Shown here: one piece after another, positions 25,114 to 33,522 of the stretch
Position numbering within the stretch: the stretch's first letter is position 1
Layout: every line of letters begins with the position of its first letter
NCBI GenBank assembly: GCA_902620425.1
Contig: CACNHX010000010.1
Location: 1-39,939, forward strand
From: an uncultured Alphaproteobacteria bacterium
GTDB lineage: Bacteria; Pseudomonadota; Alphaproteobacteria; HIMB59; GCA-002718135
Reading direction: 5' to 3'
DNA: 39,939 nucleotides
Made by a program: the position numbers and the translations under genes
Notes under the pieces: generated by a model
Seen by the model: only the letters and a program-made list of their open reading frames with translations
Database searches by the model: none
Told to the model about the DNA's origin: nothing

Positions 25114-26586
25114 ATGTCTGAAATTCAAACCTACAAATTTTATGCAGGAAATCGATGGCATGAACCTTCTTCTGAAAAATATTTTGAAAGTGAGGATCCG
25201 TCTATAGGAAAAGTATGGGCAAAAATCCCTGATTGTAATGAACAAGATATTAATCTCGCGGTATCATCTGCTAAACAGGCTTATTATGATGGTCCTTATG
25301 GTAAAATGCATCCAGCAGAAAGAGCGAGAACATTAACAAGAATTGGAGATATTATTGCTAAAAATGCAGAACGTATTGGGCAAATAGAAACTAAAGATAA
25401 CGGCAAACTTCCCAAAAATATCACTCCTTCTTTAACCAGCTGGCAGACTGAGAGTTTTTATTATTATGCAGGCATGTGTGACAAGTATGAAGGTAGATTG
25501 ATACCTTCAGAGGTTCCAAATATGCATAATTATTTAAAATGGGAACCATTTGGAGTTGTTGCACTTATTCTTCCTTGGAATTCACCAATTGGAACATTAA
25601 TCTGGAAATTAGCACCAGCAATAGCAGCAGGCAATACCGTTGTAATTAAACCTTCAGAAAGAGCATCATGCTCTACATTAGAGTTAATGAAAATTTTAGA
25701 AGAAGCTGATCTTCCAGAAGGTTTGATAAATGTTGTTACTGGTTTTGGTGCTACAACTGGAGCGCCTCTTATTGAACACCAAGATGTTAGGATGATAAGT
25801 TTTACAGGCGGAACAAAAGGGGGGAGTGCAGCAAGTTTAAGTGCATCCAAAAATGTTAAACCTATTATTATGGAGTTAGGGGGTAAATCACCACAAATTA
25901 TATTCAAAGATGCTGATTTAAGTTTATCAGTAAATGGAGTTGTGTCGGGTATATTTCCAGTTTCAGGCCATAGTTGTATTTCAGGATCAAGGATACTAGT
26001 GCATAAAGATATAAAAGATAAATTTACTCATAATTTATTAGAAGTTGTTAAAAAGGCTAAAGTTGGTCACCCAAATGATGTTGCGACACAAATAGGACCT
26101 ATAGCAAATAAAGAGCAATATGAATTTATTTTATCTAAGATAGAAGCAGCTGAAAAAAGAGGTTTAAAATTATTAATTGATGGAAGAAAAGAACAAAAGT
26201 CTGAAGGATACTATATTGGACCAACTATTTTTGACAATGTTCCAAATGAAGATGATTTAGCTCAAAATGAAGTATTTGGACCTGTAGCTTCAATACAAAC
26301 TTGGGAGGATGATGATGAAGTAATTAAAATTGCAAATGATACTATTTATGGGCTTGCTGCAGGTATTTGGACTAAGGATACTAATAAAGCTATACGTTTA
26401 GCGGATAAGATAGAGGCTGGAACTGTTTATATAAATAATTATTTTAATGCATCTACTCAATCTCCGGTTGGAGGCTTCAAGCAATCAGGATACGGTCGTG
26501 AAAATGGATGGGAGGGAATGCAATGTTACATGCAGACTAAATCTACTTGGCTAGCTACCAATCCATCTCAACCAGACCCATTTTAA
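25114..26586 (+). CDS. NAD-dependent aldehyde dehydrogenase (betaine-aldehyde-dehydrogenase-like)
   Basis: A 490-residue ALDH with ALILPWNSPIGTLIWK, the cofactor loop FTGGTKGGSAA, Glu in IMELGGKSPQIIF and nucleophile Cys288 in VSGHSCISGSRIL. His-Ser replaces the more common Gln-x before the Cys. It follows the GMC oxidoreductase on the same strand and is the obvious candidate to oxidise that enzyme's aldehyde product to an acid. The gap contains TTGACC at 25080-25085 and TTAAAT 17 nt later, a possible promoter of its own. It ends 7 nt before the convergent crotonase gene. Confidence 0.87.
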   Translation: MSEIQTYKFYAGNRWHEPSSEKYFESEDPSIGKVWAKIPDCNEQDINLAVSSAKQAYYDGPYGKMHPAERARTLTRIGDIIAKNAERIGQIETKDNGKLPKNITPSLTSWQTESFYYYAGMCDKYEGRLIPSEVPNMHNYLKWEPFGVVALILPWNSPIGTLIWKLAPAIAAGNTVVIKPSERASCSTLELMKILEEADLPEGLINVVTGFGATTGAPLIEHQDVRMISFTGGTKGGSAASLSASKNVKPIIMELGGKSPQIIFKDADLSLSVNGVVSGIFPVSGHSCISGSRILVHKDIKDKFTHNLLEVVKKAKVGHPNDVATQIGPIANKEQYEFILSKIEAAEKRGLKLLIDGRKEQKSEGYYIGPTIFDNVPNEDDLAQNEVFGPVASIQTWEDDDEVIKIANDTIYGLAAGIWTKDTNKAIRLADKIEAGTVYINNYFNASTQSPVGGFKQSGYGRENGWEGMQCYMQTKSTWLATNPSQPDPF

Positions 26587-26593
26587 GAAGTAA

Positions 26594-27385
26594 TTATTCT
26601 TTCCAGTTTGGTTCTCTTTTTTCTAAAAAAGCTTCAATACCTTCCTTGGAATCATCATGTAACATATTTTCTGTCATTACCTTTGAAGTAAAAGTATATG
26701 CGTCTTCTAAATTCATATCTTTTTGTTTGTAAAAAGCTTCTTTACCAATTTTAATAGTATTAGAAGATTTAGACGATATTTTTTTAGCAATTTTAAATAC
26801 ATTTTCTTTTAAACTATCTTCTTCAAAGACATCATTTATTAAACCAATCCTTAATGCTTTATTTGCATCTATAAGATCTCCAGTGAGAAGCATTTCCATT
26901 GCTTGCTTTTTCCCTACAGTTCTTGATAATGGAACCATTGGTGTAGAACAAAATAATCCAATATTAACACCAGGGGTTGCGTATTTTGCTCTGCTACTTG
27001 AGTAAGCTAAATCACAGCTAGAAATTAACTGACAGCCTGCTGCAGTAGCAATACCATCAACCATAGCTATAACTGGTTTATTATTTTTATTAATTTTCAG
27101 CATAAGTTGAGAGCACATTTGAAATATTTTTTTAAAATAGCTTTCACCTTTGTCATTTTGCAATCTTTGTGAATTTAAATCTTTTAAATTATGTCCTGCA
27201 CAAAAAATATTACCGTTTGATGATAAAATAATTACTTTTACATCATTATCTTTATCAGCGATGTCTAGTGCTGATGTTAATTCATTGATCATGTTTTCGC
27301 TTAAAGTATTTTGGTTTCTCTGGTCATTAAGAATAATATTAAAAATATTATTATTTTTTTCGTTTAATATTAGATTAAAATTCAT
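26594..27385 (-). CDS. Enoyl-CoA hydratase/isomerase family protein (ECHDC3-like)
   Basis: A 263-residue crotonase-fold protein. The first oxyanion-hole segment is NIFCAGHNLKDL (about residues 55-66) and the second is IATAAGCQLISSCDLAYSS. The region where true hydratases carry the two catalytic Glu residues reads TPGVNIGLFCSTPMVPLSR, without Glu, as in the ECHDC3 subgroup. Simple hydratase chemistry is therefore doubtful; isomerase, thioester hydrolase or another CoA role is possible. It is the last gene of the minus-strand operon, starting directly after the OsmC stop with no gap. Confidence 0.8.
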   Translation of the reverse strand: MNFNLILNEKNNNIFNIILNDQRNQNTLSENMINELTSALDIADKDNDVKVIILSSNGNIFCAGHNLKDLNSQRLQNDKGESYFKKIFQMCSQLMLKINKNNKPVIAMVDGIATAAGCQLISSCDLAYSSSRAKYATPGVNIGLFCSTPMVPLSRTVGKKQAMEMLLTGDLIDANKALRIGLINDVFEEDSLKENVFKIAKKISSKSSNTIKIGKEAFYKQKDMNLEDAYTFTSKVMTENMLHDDSKEGIEAFLEKREPNWKE

Positions 27386-27832
27386 TTAATTGATTTGAAT
27401 TTCAACATCTTTGGATAGTGAATTAGCTATAAAACAATACTTATGTGATCTCTCTTTCATCTTTTTCATTTCTTCATCAGAAATATTAAAATTATCTTCA
27501 AATACTATAGCTGGATTTAGCTCTATTTTGTTAACGTACATTCTCCCCTCTGCATTTTTTCCTAAATATGAAATTGCTTTATCTTTGTAATTAATAACTG
27601 GCCATTTCATTTTTGCAGCTAAAGCTAAAAACGTCATCATAAAACAACTACTTACAGCTGCAGCTAGTTTTTGCTCTGGATTAATATTAGTTTCGCTTCC
27701 TCCATAATCTGGAGATGATCCTGCATCAATAGATACATTTTCATTAAGCATTACTTTGTGATCAGTTAAGTATTTTCCAAATTCGAGTTTTTGGTCTCCT
27801 AATTCCCACTTTAATTCGATTGAATGACTCAT
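27386..27832 (-). CDS. OsmC/Ohr family thiol-dependent peroxidase-like protein
   Basis: The 148-residue product has both redox cysteines of the family: Cys63 in AAAVSSCFMMTFLALAAK and Cys133 in SHKYCFIANSL. OsmC/Ohr proteins reduce organic hydroperoxides at the dimer interface. The frame is open 48 nt further upstream, but the ATG at 27832 is chosen because it lies 1 nt after the DmdA stop, follows the same spacing as the gene before, and starts the conserved MSHSIELKWELGDQ beta strand. In this operon it may protect against peroxides or reactive sulfur made during sulfonium catabolism; that role is inferred. Confidence 0.85.
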   Translation of the reverse strand: MSHSIELKWELGDQKLEFGKYLTDHKVMLNENVSIDAGSSPDYGGSETNINPEQKLAAAVSSCFMMTFLALAAKMKWPVINYKDKAISYLGKNAEGRMYVNKIELNPAIVFEDNFNISDEEMKKMKERSHKYCFIANSLSKDVEIQIN

Positions 27833-27833
27833 T

Positions 27834-28955
27834 TTAAGAATAATTAAAAGGTAGTGAGCACACTTTACCTTTTCTCTCAATGTTGTCTGGTGTTAATACG
27901 ATAACATCCTGCCCATCATTCCAATAGTCTCTATCAACCATTGATAGCCCAATATTGGTTTTTAAAAATGGTGAATAAATACCAGAGGTGATATTACCAA
28001 TTTGAAATCTATTTTTTGAGTATACAGGAAAAGGTATTGTACACGAAGGAGTCGGGGACCCATCAAAAGTAATTCCTTTTATTTTTTTTTCTATTCCATT
28101 TTTTAATATTTTTTTTAATGCATTTTTTCCAATGAAATCATGAGATAAATTGTTACAATAATTATCAAATCCACATTCAATTGGATTATTTTCTAAAGTA
28201 AATTCATTACCATAGGATAATAAACCACCTTCTATTCTATCAATTAAATTTGGACATCCAGGTGAAATATTAAAATCTTTTCCTGCTTCCCAAATAGTTT
28301 CCCAAAGTTTTTTTCCTAAACCAAAACCTTTAAGGTAAATCTCAAAACCATCTTGTTTACTATATCCTGATCTTGCAATTATCTGTTTTGTTCCTTCAAA
28401 TTCAAAAAAAGAAAAATGAAAGAATTTTAATTTTTTAATTTTTTCTCCAAATATTGATGACATTAATTTTTCAGATTTTGGACCTTGAATTGCTAAGGGA
28501 TAAATATCTGGCTCTATAATATCAACTTTAAAATTTCTTCCTACAGCCAATCCTTTTGCCCAAAGAAGGACATCTGAATCTGCAACTGATAGCCAATATT
28601 TATTTTCACTTAATTTTAAAAGTACAGGATCATTTATCATCCCTGCATTTTCATCTATCATTGGATAATAGTAACATTTACCAATAGGCATATCTTTTAT
28701 TGACCTTGGAGACATGAGTTGTATTAATTCTGTAGCATCTTCTCCTATTATTTGAACCTGTCGTTGACATGAAACATCCCAAATCTGAGTATTTTTAGAT
28801 AAGTGCCAATAATCTTCTTCAACTGTTGCTTTATATGATTTTGGAAGAAGCATATGATTAACTACAGTAAAACCACTTACACCAGCCTCAATTACTTTCT
28901 CGGTATAGGGAGTTCTCCTAATGCGTCTAGACATGTTTAATCCTGAATTACTCAT
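27834..28955 (-). CDS. dmdA: DMSP demethylase DmdA (GcvT family)
   Basis: A 373-residue GcvT-fold, tetrahydrofolate-dependent methyltransferase. I recognise the DmdA pattern: RRIRRTPYTEKV, AGVSGFTVVNHMLLPKSYKA, IWDVSCQRQVQIIGEDATEL, GKCYYYPMIDENAGMINDPV and IIARSGYSKQDGFEIYL, followed by CPNLIDRIEGGLLSYGNEFT. In aminomethyltransferases the SGYSKQDG segment reads TGYTGEDG; the change is typical of DmdA. The enzyme removes one S-methyl from dimethylsulfoniopropionate, giving methylmercaptopropionate and 5-methyl-THF. The ATG at 28955 is preferred over an in-frame upstream one at 28997, because it lies 1 nt after the preceding stop. Substrate is inferred from similarity; no DmdB or DmdC is nearby. 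Confidence 0.88.
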   Translation of the reverse strand: MSNSGLNMSRRIRRTPYTEKVIEAGVSGFTVVNHMLLPKSYKATVEEDYWHLSKNTQIWDVSCQRQVQIIGEDATELIQLMSPRSIKDMPIGKCYYYPMIDENAGMINDPVLLKLSENKYWLSVADSDVLLWAKGLAVGRNFKVDIIEPDIYPLAIQGPKSEKLMSSIFGEKIKKLKFFHFSFFEFEGTKQIIARSGYSKQDGFEIYLKGFGLGKKLWETIWEAGKDFNISPGCPNLIDRIEGGLLSYGNEFTLENNPIECGFDNYCNNLSHDFIGKNALKKILKNGIEKKIKGITFDGSPTPSCTIPFPVYSKNRFQIGNITSGIYSPFLKTNIGLSMVDRDYWNDGQDVIVLTPDNIERKGKVCSLPFNYS

Positions 28956-28956
28956 T

Positions 28957-29292
28957 TTATTTAGACCACCATATTGAGTATCCATTTGGAGAAACAATTA
29001 AAGGTATGTGATATTTTTTAAGAGGATCTTTCATTTTAAATTTAACACTGATTGAATTAATTATTTCACTAGTATTTCTAAAATATTTACCAGAATTAAT
29101 TATCATTTCATAATCACTTTCACAATCTTCTTTCGTTAATTCAAATTCTTTAAGCATTCTTCCAGAACTATCTGTTTTATCTTCTAGAAATACAACTTTG
29201 TTATTATTAATTACTTTATAAATAACAATTTCTACATCACTCGCATGCGTACCATCTATTGAGTTTAGTAAATGTGTAGAAAAAATTGCCAT
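28957..29292 (-). CDS. 5-hydroxyisourate hydrolase-like (transthyretin-related) protein
   Basis: The 111-residue protein has the HIU hydrolase layout: His7 in FSTHLLNSIDG, Arg45 in TDSSGRMLKEF and His95 in KKYHIPLIVSPNGYS, the three catalytic positions. The usual C-terminal tetrapeptide YRGS, which closes the active site, is replaced by WWSK, so activity on 5-hydroxyisourate is uncertain. No uricase, OHCU decarboxylase or allantoinase gene is in the window. It sits 3 nt after the ThDP enzyme and 1 nt before DmdA, an unexpected place for ureide catabolism. It may act on a different cyclic amide or lactone, or be a genuine HIU hydrolase. Confidence 0.8.
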   Translation of the reverse strand: MAIFSTHLLNSIDGTHASDVEIVIYKVINNNKVVFLEDKTDSSGRMLKEFELTKEDCESDYEMIINSGKYFRNTSEIINSISVKFKMKDPLKKYHIPLIVSPNGYSIWWSK

Positions 29293-29295
29293 AAC

Positions 29296-31038
29296 CTACT
29301 CTATAGACGCTTTATCTCTTTTATCACTAACTGCAGCAACTATTGGACTAATAACACCTTTAGCCTTAACATTTACACATGCAGTTTTACCACTTTCTAA
29401 CGCTCTTTTTAAAGCGGGGCCTAAATCTTCTCTTTTAGTAACTAATTCTCCATGTCCTCCAAAACCCTCAAAAATTGAATGAAATGGAATATCTCTAAAA
29501 TCAGTTGCAAAGTGTTTCCCACTTTCAAACAACCTTTCTTGTTGTTGAGAAATACAGTCAAGACCTCCATTGTTATCGATAACTACAACAATAGGTTTTT
29601 TTTCTTGAAATGCAGCTTCAATTGATAATCCGCCAGATAAAAATGCACCATCTCCACTTATTAAAACAACATTAGATTTAGGATTAAGATTTTTCGCTGA
29701 TACTGCAAAAGGAACTCCAACACCTAACATACTAAAAGTACCTGGATGTAATATTCCTCCAAGTTTTTTACCTTTTGATCCAGCAATATTAATTGCAATC
29801 TCAGACCAGAAATGTGTGTTTCCACCATCAATAACTAACCAATCATTTTCAGTTAATACTTCTTGAACATCTAAAGCTAACTGAAGAGGATGAATTTTTC
29901 CACCTTCTTTTTTAGCCTCTTCAGTTTCTTTATTTAAATCATCTAATGTTTTATCAATCCAATTTTTTTTCTCTTTTTTATTCTTATCAAACCATTCATT
30001 ATTTAATTTCCATTTACTATTTTTCTTTAACTCTAAGAGTTTATCCAAAAAGACTCCAGGGTCACAAAGTAAATTAATATCTGCAGCTCTATTTAATTCT
30101 ATTTCTTCATGTGATCCATTAATACAAACAAGCTTTGTGCTTTTTGGAAAAAGTGGAGGATTACCGAAATTCATTTGATTATCAAGACGTGCACCAATCA
30201 TAAGAACCAAATCTGATTCATTGAGTGCCATTTTTGATGGGGGGTATTGATGAATATCTGCAAGACCCATATATGTATCTGCCTCTTCACCTAAAAGTTT
30301 TTGGTGGTATGGTATATTAAATATTGGAATATTTAATTCAAACCCAGCTTGCTCTAATTTTTGTTCCGCACTAGACCACCAAACTCCATGCCCTCCTATA
30401 AAAACAGGTTTTTGTGCACTAATTGCTAGATCAAATATTTCATTTAAACTCTCAGGATCAGGCCAAGCTTTTGCTAAAGGTTTCTTTTGATGAGTAAAAG
30501 GTCTTTCTTCTAAACCTGCATCATCTGCAAATGATGAAAACATTATATCTACTGGTACACTTAAATGTACTGCACCAGGATAGCCATTTGTTGCAATTCT
30601 ATATGCTTTATCTACGAACTCTCTTATTCTGTTGCCATCTGTTATACTTGCACTGTATTTTGTTAACGGTGCTGCAATAGATACATCATCTATTTCCTTA
30701 AAACCGCCTGCCCCTTGTCTTTTTAAGCTACTTGATCCAGTTATAAAAATAACAGGTGATCTTTCACCCCAAGCTTCCATCATTGAAGGTACTGCATTTG
30801 CAAAACCTTCGGGTCCAACAATACAAACGGATGGTTTTCTTGATATTCTGGTATGACCATCAGCTAAATGACCAGCAATTTGTTCATGAGGACAATTAAT
30901 TACATTAATTTGACACTCCATAAATCCTTCAAGTGCCGGATTACAAAAACCTCCAGAAAGTGTAAAAACATTATCAATACCTTTGTCTCTAAGAGCTCTT
31001 GCAACTAATGCCCCACCTCTAATCTTTTTATCTCCCAT
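29296..31038 (-). CDS. ThDP-dependent enzyme (acetolactate synthase/2-oxoacid decarboxylase/HACL-like)
   Basis: A 580-residue three-domain ThDP enzyme. Glu52 in CPHEQIAGHLADGHTRIS is the conserved residue that activates the cofactor; the cofactor motif is SGDGAF near residue 461, ending VVVIDNNGG about 27 residues later. The middle domain resembles acetolactate-synthase and 2-hydroxyacyl-CoA lyase proteins. No regulatory small subunit is encoded nearby, so branched amino-acid synthesis is unlikely. It starts 1 nt after an FMN 2-hydroxyacid oxidase gene, suggesting it decarboxylates or cleaves a 2-oxoacid made by that enzyme; 2-hydroxyacyl-CoA lyase is the alternative. Confidence 0.83.
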   Translation of the reverse strand: MGDKKIRGGALVARALRDKGIDNVFTLSGGFCNPALEGFMECQINVINCPHEQIAGHLADGHTRISRKPSVCIVGPEGFANAVPSMMEAWGERSPVIFITGSSSLKRQGAGGFKEIDDVSIAAPLTKYSASITDGNRIREFVDKAYRIATNGYPGAVHLSVPVDIMFSSFADDAGLEERPFTHQKKPLAKAWPDPESLNEIFDLAISAQKPVFIGGHGVWWSSAEQKLEQAGFELNIPIFNIPYHQKLLGEEADTYMGLADIHQYPPSKMALNESDLVLMIGARLDNQMNFGNPPLFPKSTKLVCINGSHEEIELNRAADINLLCDPGVFLDKLLELKKNSKWKLNNEWFDKNKKEKKNWIDKTLDDLNKETEEAKKEGGKIHPLQLALDVQEVLTENDWLVIDGGNTHFWSEIAINIAGSKGKKLGGILHPGTFSMLGVGVPFAVSAKNLNPKSNVVLISGDGAFLSGGLSIEAAFQEKKPIVVVIDNNGGLDCISQQQERLFESGKHFATDFRDIPFHSIFEGFGGHGELVTKREDLGPALKRALESGKTACVNVKAKGVISPIVAAVSDKRDKASIE

Positions 31039-31039
31039 C

Positions 31040-32203
31040 TTAATACTTTATATCCTTAAAAAATTTCTCTGCTATAATTTTTTTATCAACTTTATTTATA
31101 TCCGTTAATCCCACTAAGCCAAGATTTGTACTTAACTCTTCTTTAATTATGTTAATGATTCTTCTAAGACCTCTTGCGCCATCTGCGCCAATTGCATACA
31201 TTAAAGGTCTCCCAAACATAACAAAGTCAGCTCCCAGAGCTAATGCACGTAAAATATCACTACCACTTCTAATGCCACTATCAAAAAGTATTGGAAAATC
31301 GTGTCCCAAAGCTTTTCGTATTAATGGTAAAGCATTAATAGAAGCAGTAGCGCTATCTAATTGTCTTCCACCATGATTTGATACTTGAATTGCATCAGCA
31401 CCAGCCTCTTTAATTTTCAAAGCATCTTCAGAATTCATTACTCCTTTGATTATTAATTTTCCTTTCCAAGCGTCTCGAACCCTTTTTAGAGTATTCCAAT
31501 CAGTTGCTCCTCTACTTTCTTTTCGTCTAAAAACTTGATCACCACTTTTAGAGGTAACATAATTCATTGGTTGTGGAGCACCTTTAAACAAAGTTGTTAA
31601 ACTCCATTGAGGATGTAGTGCAAAATCTAAAAATTGTTTTGGGCCAATTTTAAATGGATAACCAAATCCATTTCTATCATCTCTGGCTCTTCTTGAAAGA
31701 ATTGGAACATCAACAGTGACGATCAAAACCTTGTATCCAATGCTTTCTGCTCTTTTTAATAATTCCATAATAAATTCTTCACTTTGAAAAATATATATTT
31801 GCATCCATGAATGACCTTCAGAAAAAGTAAACATATCTTCAAGCGAAGTACTAGAAGCCATTGAAACACATGTTGGAATATTATTATAAGCACTTTCTTT
31901 TGCTATCATTTTATCTGCTTCAGGCCATGAAAGATTTGTCATTCCCATTGGTGCAAATCCAAATGGATAATCAAAATGAAAATCAAATATTTTTTTACTT
32001 AAATTTCTATTCTCGACATTTCTGAAAACTTTAGGTTCAAGTCTAATTTGATCTAATGCTGTACTATTAATTTCTGCAAGTTTGTCATCTCCTGATGCTC
32101 CATCAATAAAGTCAAAGACTAATTTTGGTAATCTCTTTTTAGATAACTTAATTGCATCATCTATTGTATGGATTTTAGTGCTAGCTTTAATGAGATCTTT
32201 CAT
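31040..32203 (-). CDS. FMN-dependent alpha-hydroxy-acid oxidase/dehydrogenase (LldD/glycolate-oxidase family)
   Basis: The 387-residue TIM-barrel flavoprotein shows FDFIDGASGDD, FGFAPMGMTNLSWPEADK, VDVPILSRRARDDRNGF and the catalytic His-Arg pair in VSNHGGRQLDSATASINALP, followed by the FMN-phosphate loop DSGIRSGSDILRALALGADFV (quoted only in part as family mark). It oxidises an L-2-hydroxyacid to the 2-oxoacid. L-lactate is the default substrate, but directly coupled ThDP and DmdA genes allow a different hydroxyacid. A 48-nt gap upstream with TATAAT on the - strand may hold an internal promoter. It is followed after 1 nt by the ThDP enzyme. Confidence 0.88.
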   Translation of the reverse strand: MKDLIKASTKIHTIDDAIKLSKKRLPKLVFDFIDGASGDDKLAEINSTALDQIRLEPKVFRNVENRNLSKKIFDFHFDYPFGFAPMGMTNLSWPEADKMIAKESAYNNIPTCVSMASSTSLEDMFTFSEGHSWMQIYIFQSEEFIMELLKRAESIGYKVLIVTVDVPILSRRARDDRNGFGYPFKIGPKQFLDFALHPQWSLTTLFKGAPQPMNYVTSKSGDQVFRRKESRGATDWNTLKRVRDAWKGKLIIKGVMNSEDALKIKEAGADAIQVSNHGGRQLDSATASINALPLIRKALGHDFPILFDSGIRSGSDILRALALGADFVMFGRPLMYAIGADGARGLRRIINIIKEELSTNLGLVGLTDINKVDKKIIAEKFFKDIKY

Positions 32204-32238
32204 TTTAATATTTGTATTCTAATATAATTTATAATTCT

Positions 32239-32244
32239 ATTATA
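32239..32244 (-). promoter_or_regulatory. Possible internal -10 element upstream of the FMN oxidase
   Basis: Read on the - strand this is TATAAT, 35 nt before the ATG at 32203, in the largest gap between 32203 and the operon end. The -35 position falls in the 3' end of the upstream gene and is weak. The element would allow independent expression of the six tightly packed genes. Confidence 0.3.
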
Positions 32245-32251
32245 AAATATA

Positions 32252-33481
32252 TTAGTTTTTTGAAATACCCTTCCAAGGTATAGGGCTAGATGGAATATCT
32301 TCTTTTAAACCTCTTTGTATTTCTCCTTTCTCATCATACATTGGTAAAGTACATATTTCACCTTTTTGTAAAGTTCCATCATCACATCTAACATCTACTA
32401 TTGTGTCTGGTCCAAATTCTGCTTTATCCATATGAACTATAGCAACACCACAAACTTGAAAAGGCGACCATGTACTTGAAGTTACAATTCCAACTTTTTT
32501 ATTATTAATTGAAATTTCTGAATCAACCAACGCAAAACTATTTTCCACTCTCATACCCCATGTCAAACAATCTTTACTTGCATTTAGTAAATAATCTCTT
32601 CCAATAAAATCTCCTTTATAAAAATCTATAAATTTTCCTAATCCAACAGCAAATGGAGATCGATCTCTCGTAAAATCTCTCCCTGCAGATAATAGACCTG
32701 CCTCAATTCTTCTACATCTAAATCCTGGTGAGGCTGTTAAGATCATTCCCATTTCTTCACCTTTACTTAATATTAAGTCTCCGATTTTTTTTGAATCATT
32801 TTGTGGTCTTAAATAAATTTCCCAACCTAGTTCATTCGTAAACCCTGTTCTACTTATAATTACTTTTTCTGAAGCAATTGAAGTTTCAATCCAATCAAAG
32901 TAATTAAAATTATTTTTTAATGGTTGATCAATTAGTTTTTCTAACAGTTTTAGAGATTTAGGTCCTTGTATTTGGCTTACCCAAACATTTGGATCTTTAA
33001 TTTCAACATCTAAATTTTTCGAATGAGCTTTGTACCAACTATATAAATGTCCATCACCTTGAGCAAACCAAAATTTATTTTTTTCTAATCTTAATAACAA
33101 TCCATCTGAAATCATTCCTCCATCATGGTAGCATGCAAATTGATAGGAGCATCTTCCAATTTTTACTTTTGAAATATCTCTAGGAAATATTTGTTGAAGT
33201 AAATTTTCAGCATCCGGACCAGAGATTTCGTATGGATGTTCACCCGTATGACGTAAGATTATTTCTTGTCTAGCTTTCCAATACATTTCATCTGCTGTAG
33301 CATGAGATAATTTTTCAAGTGTAAATCTCCCATCAGCGTAGTTAGTATATTCTGGGTTGAGTGGTAACTCCTGATAAGTAAGAGGATGTATTTTCATGGG
33401 TCTAGCCAAATCCAGAGATCTGCCAGTTTCTTTAATAACTGGCTTTACAACAAATCTGTAATTACTAACTAAATCTCCCAT
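32252..33481 (-). CDS. GcvT/DmdA-family folate-dependent methyltransferase paralogue
   Basis: A 409-residue GcvT-family protein. It has RHTGEHPYEISGPDAENLLQ, IFPRDISKVKIGRCSYQFAC, CYHDGGMISDGLLLRLE, SRTGFTNELGWEIYL and RRIEAGLLSAGRDFTRDRSP. The folds and segment order follow DmdA, but residues differ and there is an N-terminal extension of about 45 residues. It is thus a second methyl-transfer enzyme in the same operon as DmdA, with a probably different methylated donor (a betaine, dimethylglycine, or another sulfonium). It lies 41 nt after a homocysteine S-methyltransferase gene. Substrate is unknown. Confidence 0.8.
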   Translation of the reverse strand: MGDLVSNYRFVVKPVIKETGRSLDLARPMKIHPLTYQELPLNPEYTNYADGRFTLEKLSHATADEMYWKARQEIILRHTGEHPYEISGPDAENLLQQIFPRDISKVKIGRCSYQFACYHDGGMISDGLLLRLEKNKFWFAQGDGHLYSWYKAHSKNLDVEIKDPNVWVSQIQGPKSLKLLEKLIDQPLKNNFNYFDWIETSIASEKVIISRTGFTNELGWEIYLRPQNDSKKIGDLILSKGEEMGMILTASPGFRCRRIEAGLLSAGRDFTRDRSPFAVGLGKFIDFYKGDFIGRDYLLNASKDCLTWGMRVENSFALVDSEISINNKKVGIVTSSTWSPFQVCGVAIVHMDKAEFGPDTIVDVRCDDGTLQKGEICTLPMYDEKGEIQRGLKEDIPSSPIPWKGISKN

Positions 33482-33522
33482 AAAAAATATTTAACTTATC
33501 ACAAAATAATTAAAAAAAAATT

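Noticed and set aside
25530-25907. 125-codon open frame on the minus strand
   Set aside because: Antisense to the cofactor-binding core of an aldehyde dehydrogenase.
23427-26586. Firm betA-betB assignment for the GMC oxidase and following ALDH
   Set aside because: Both families are broad and neither sequence shows a residue set that fixes choline as substrate; kept as a possibility only.
26594-27385. Crotonase as methylthioacryloyl-CoA hydratase DmdD
   Set aside because: Position beside dmdA is tempting, but the two catalytic Glu are absent and the sequence resembles ECHDC3-type proteins.
29296-31038. Biosynthetic acetolactate synthase (IlvB)
   Set aside because: No small subunit gene or other ilv genes nearby; operon partner is an FMN hydroxyacid oxidase.
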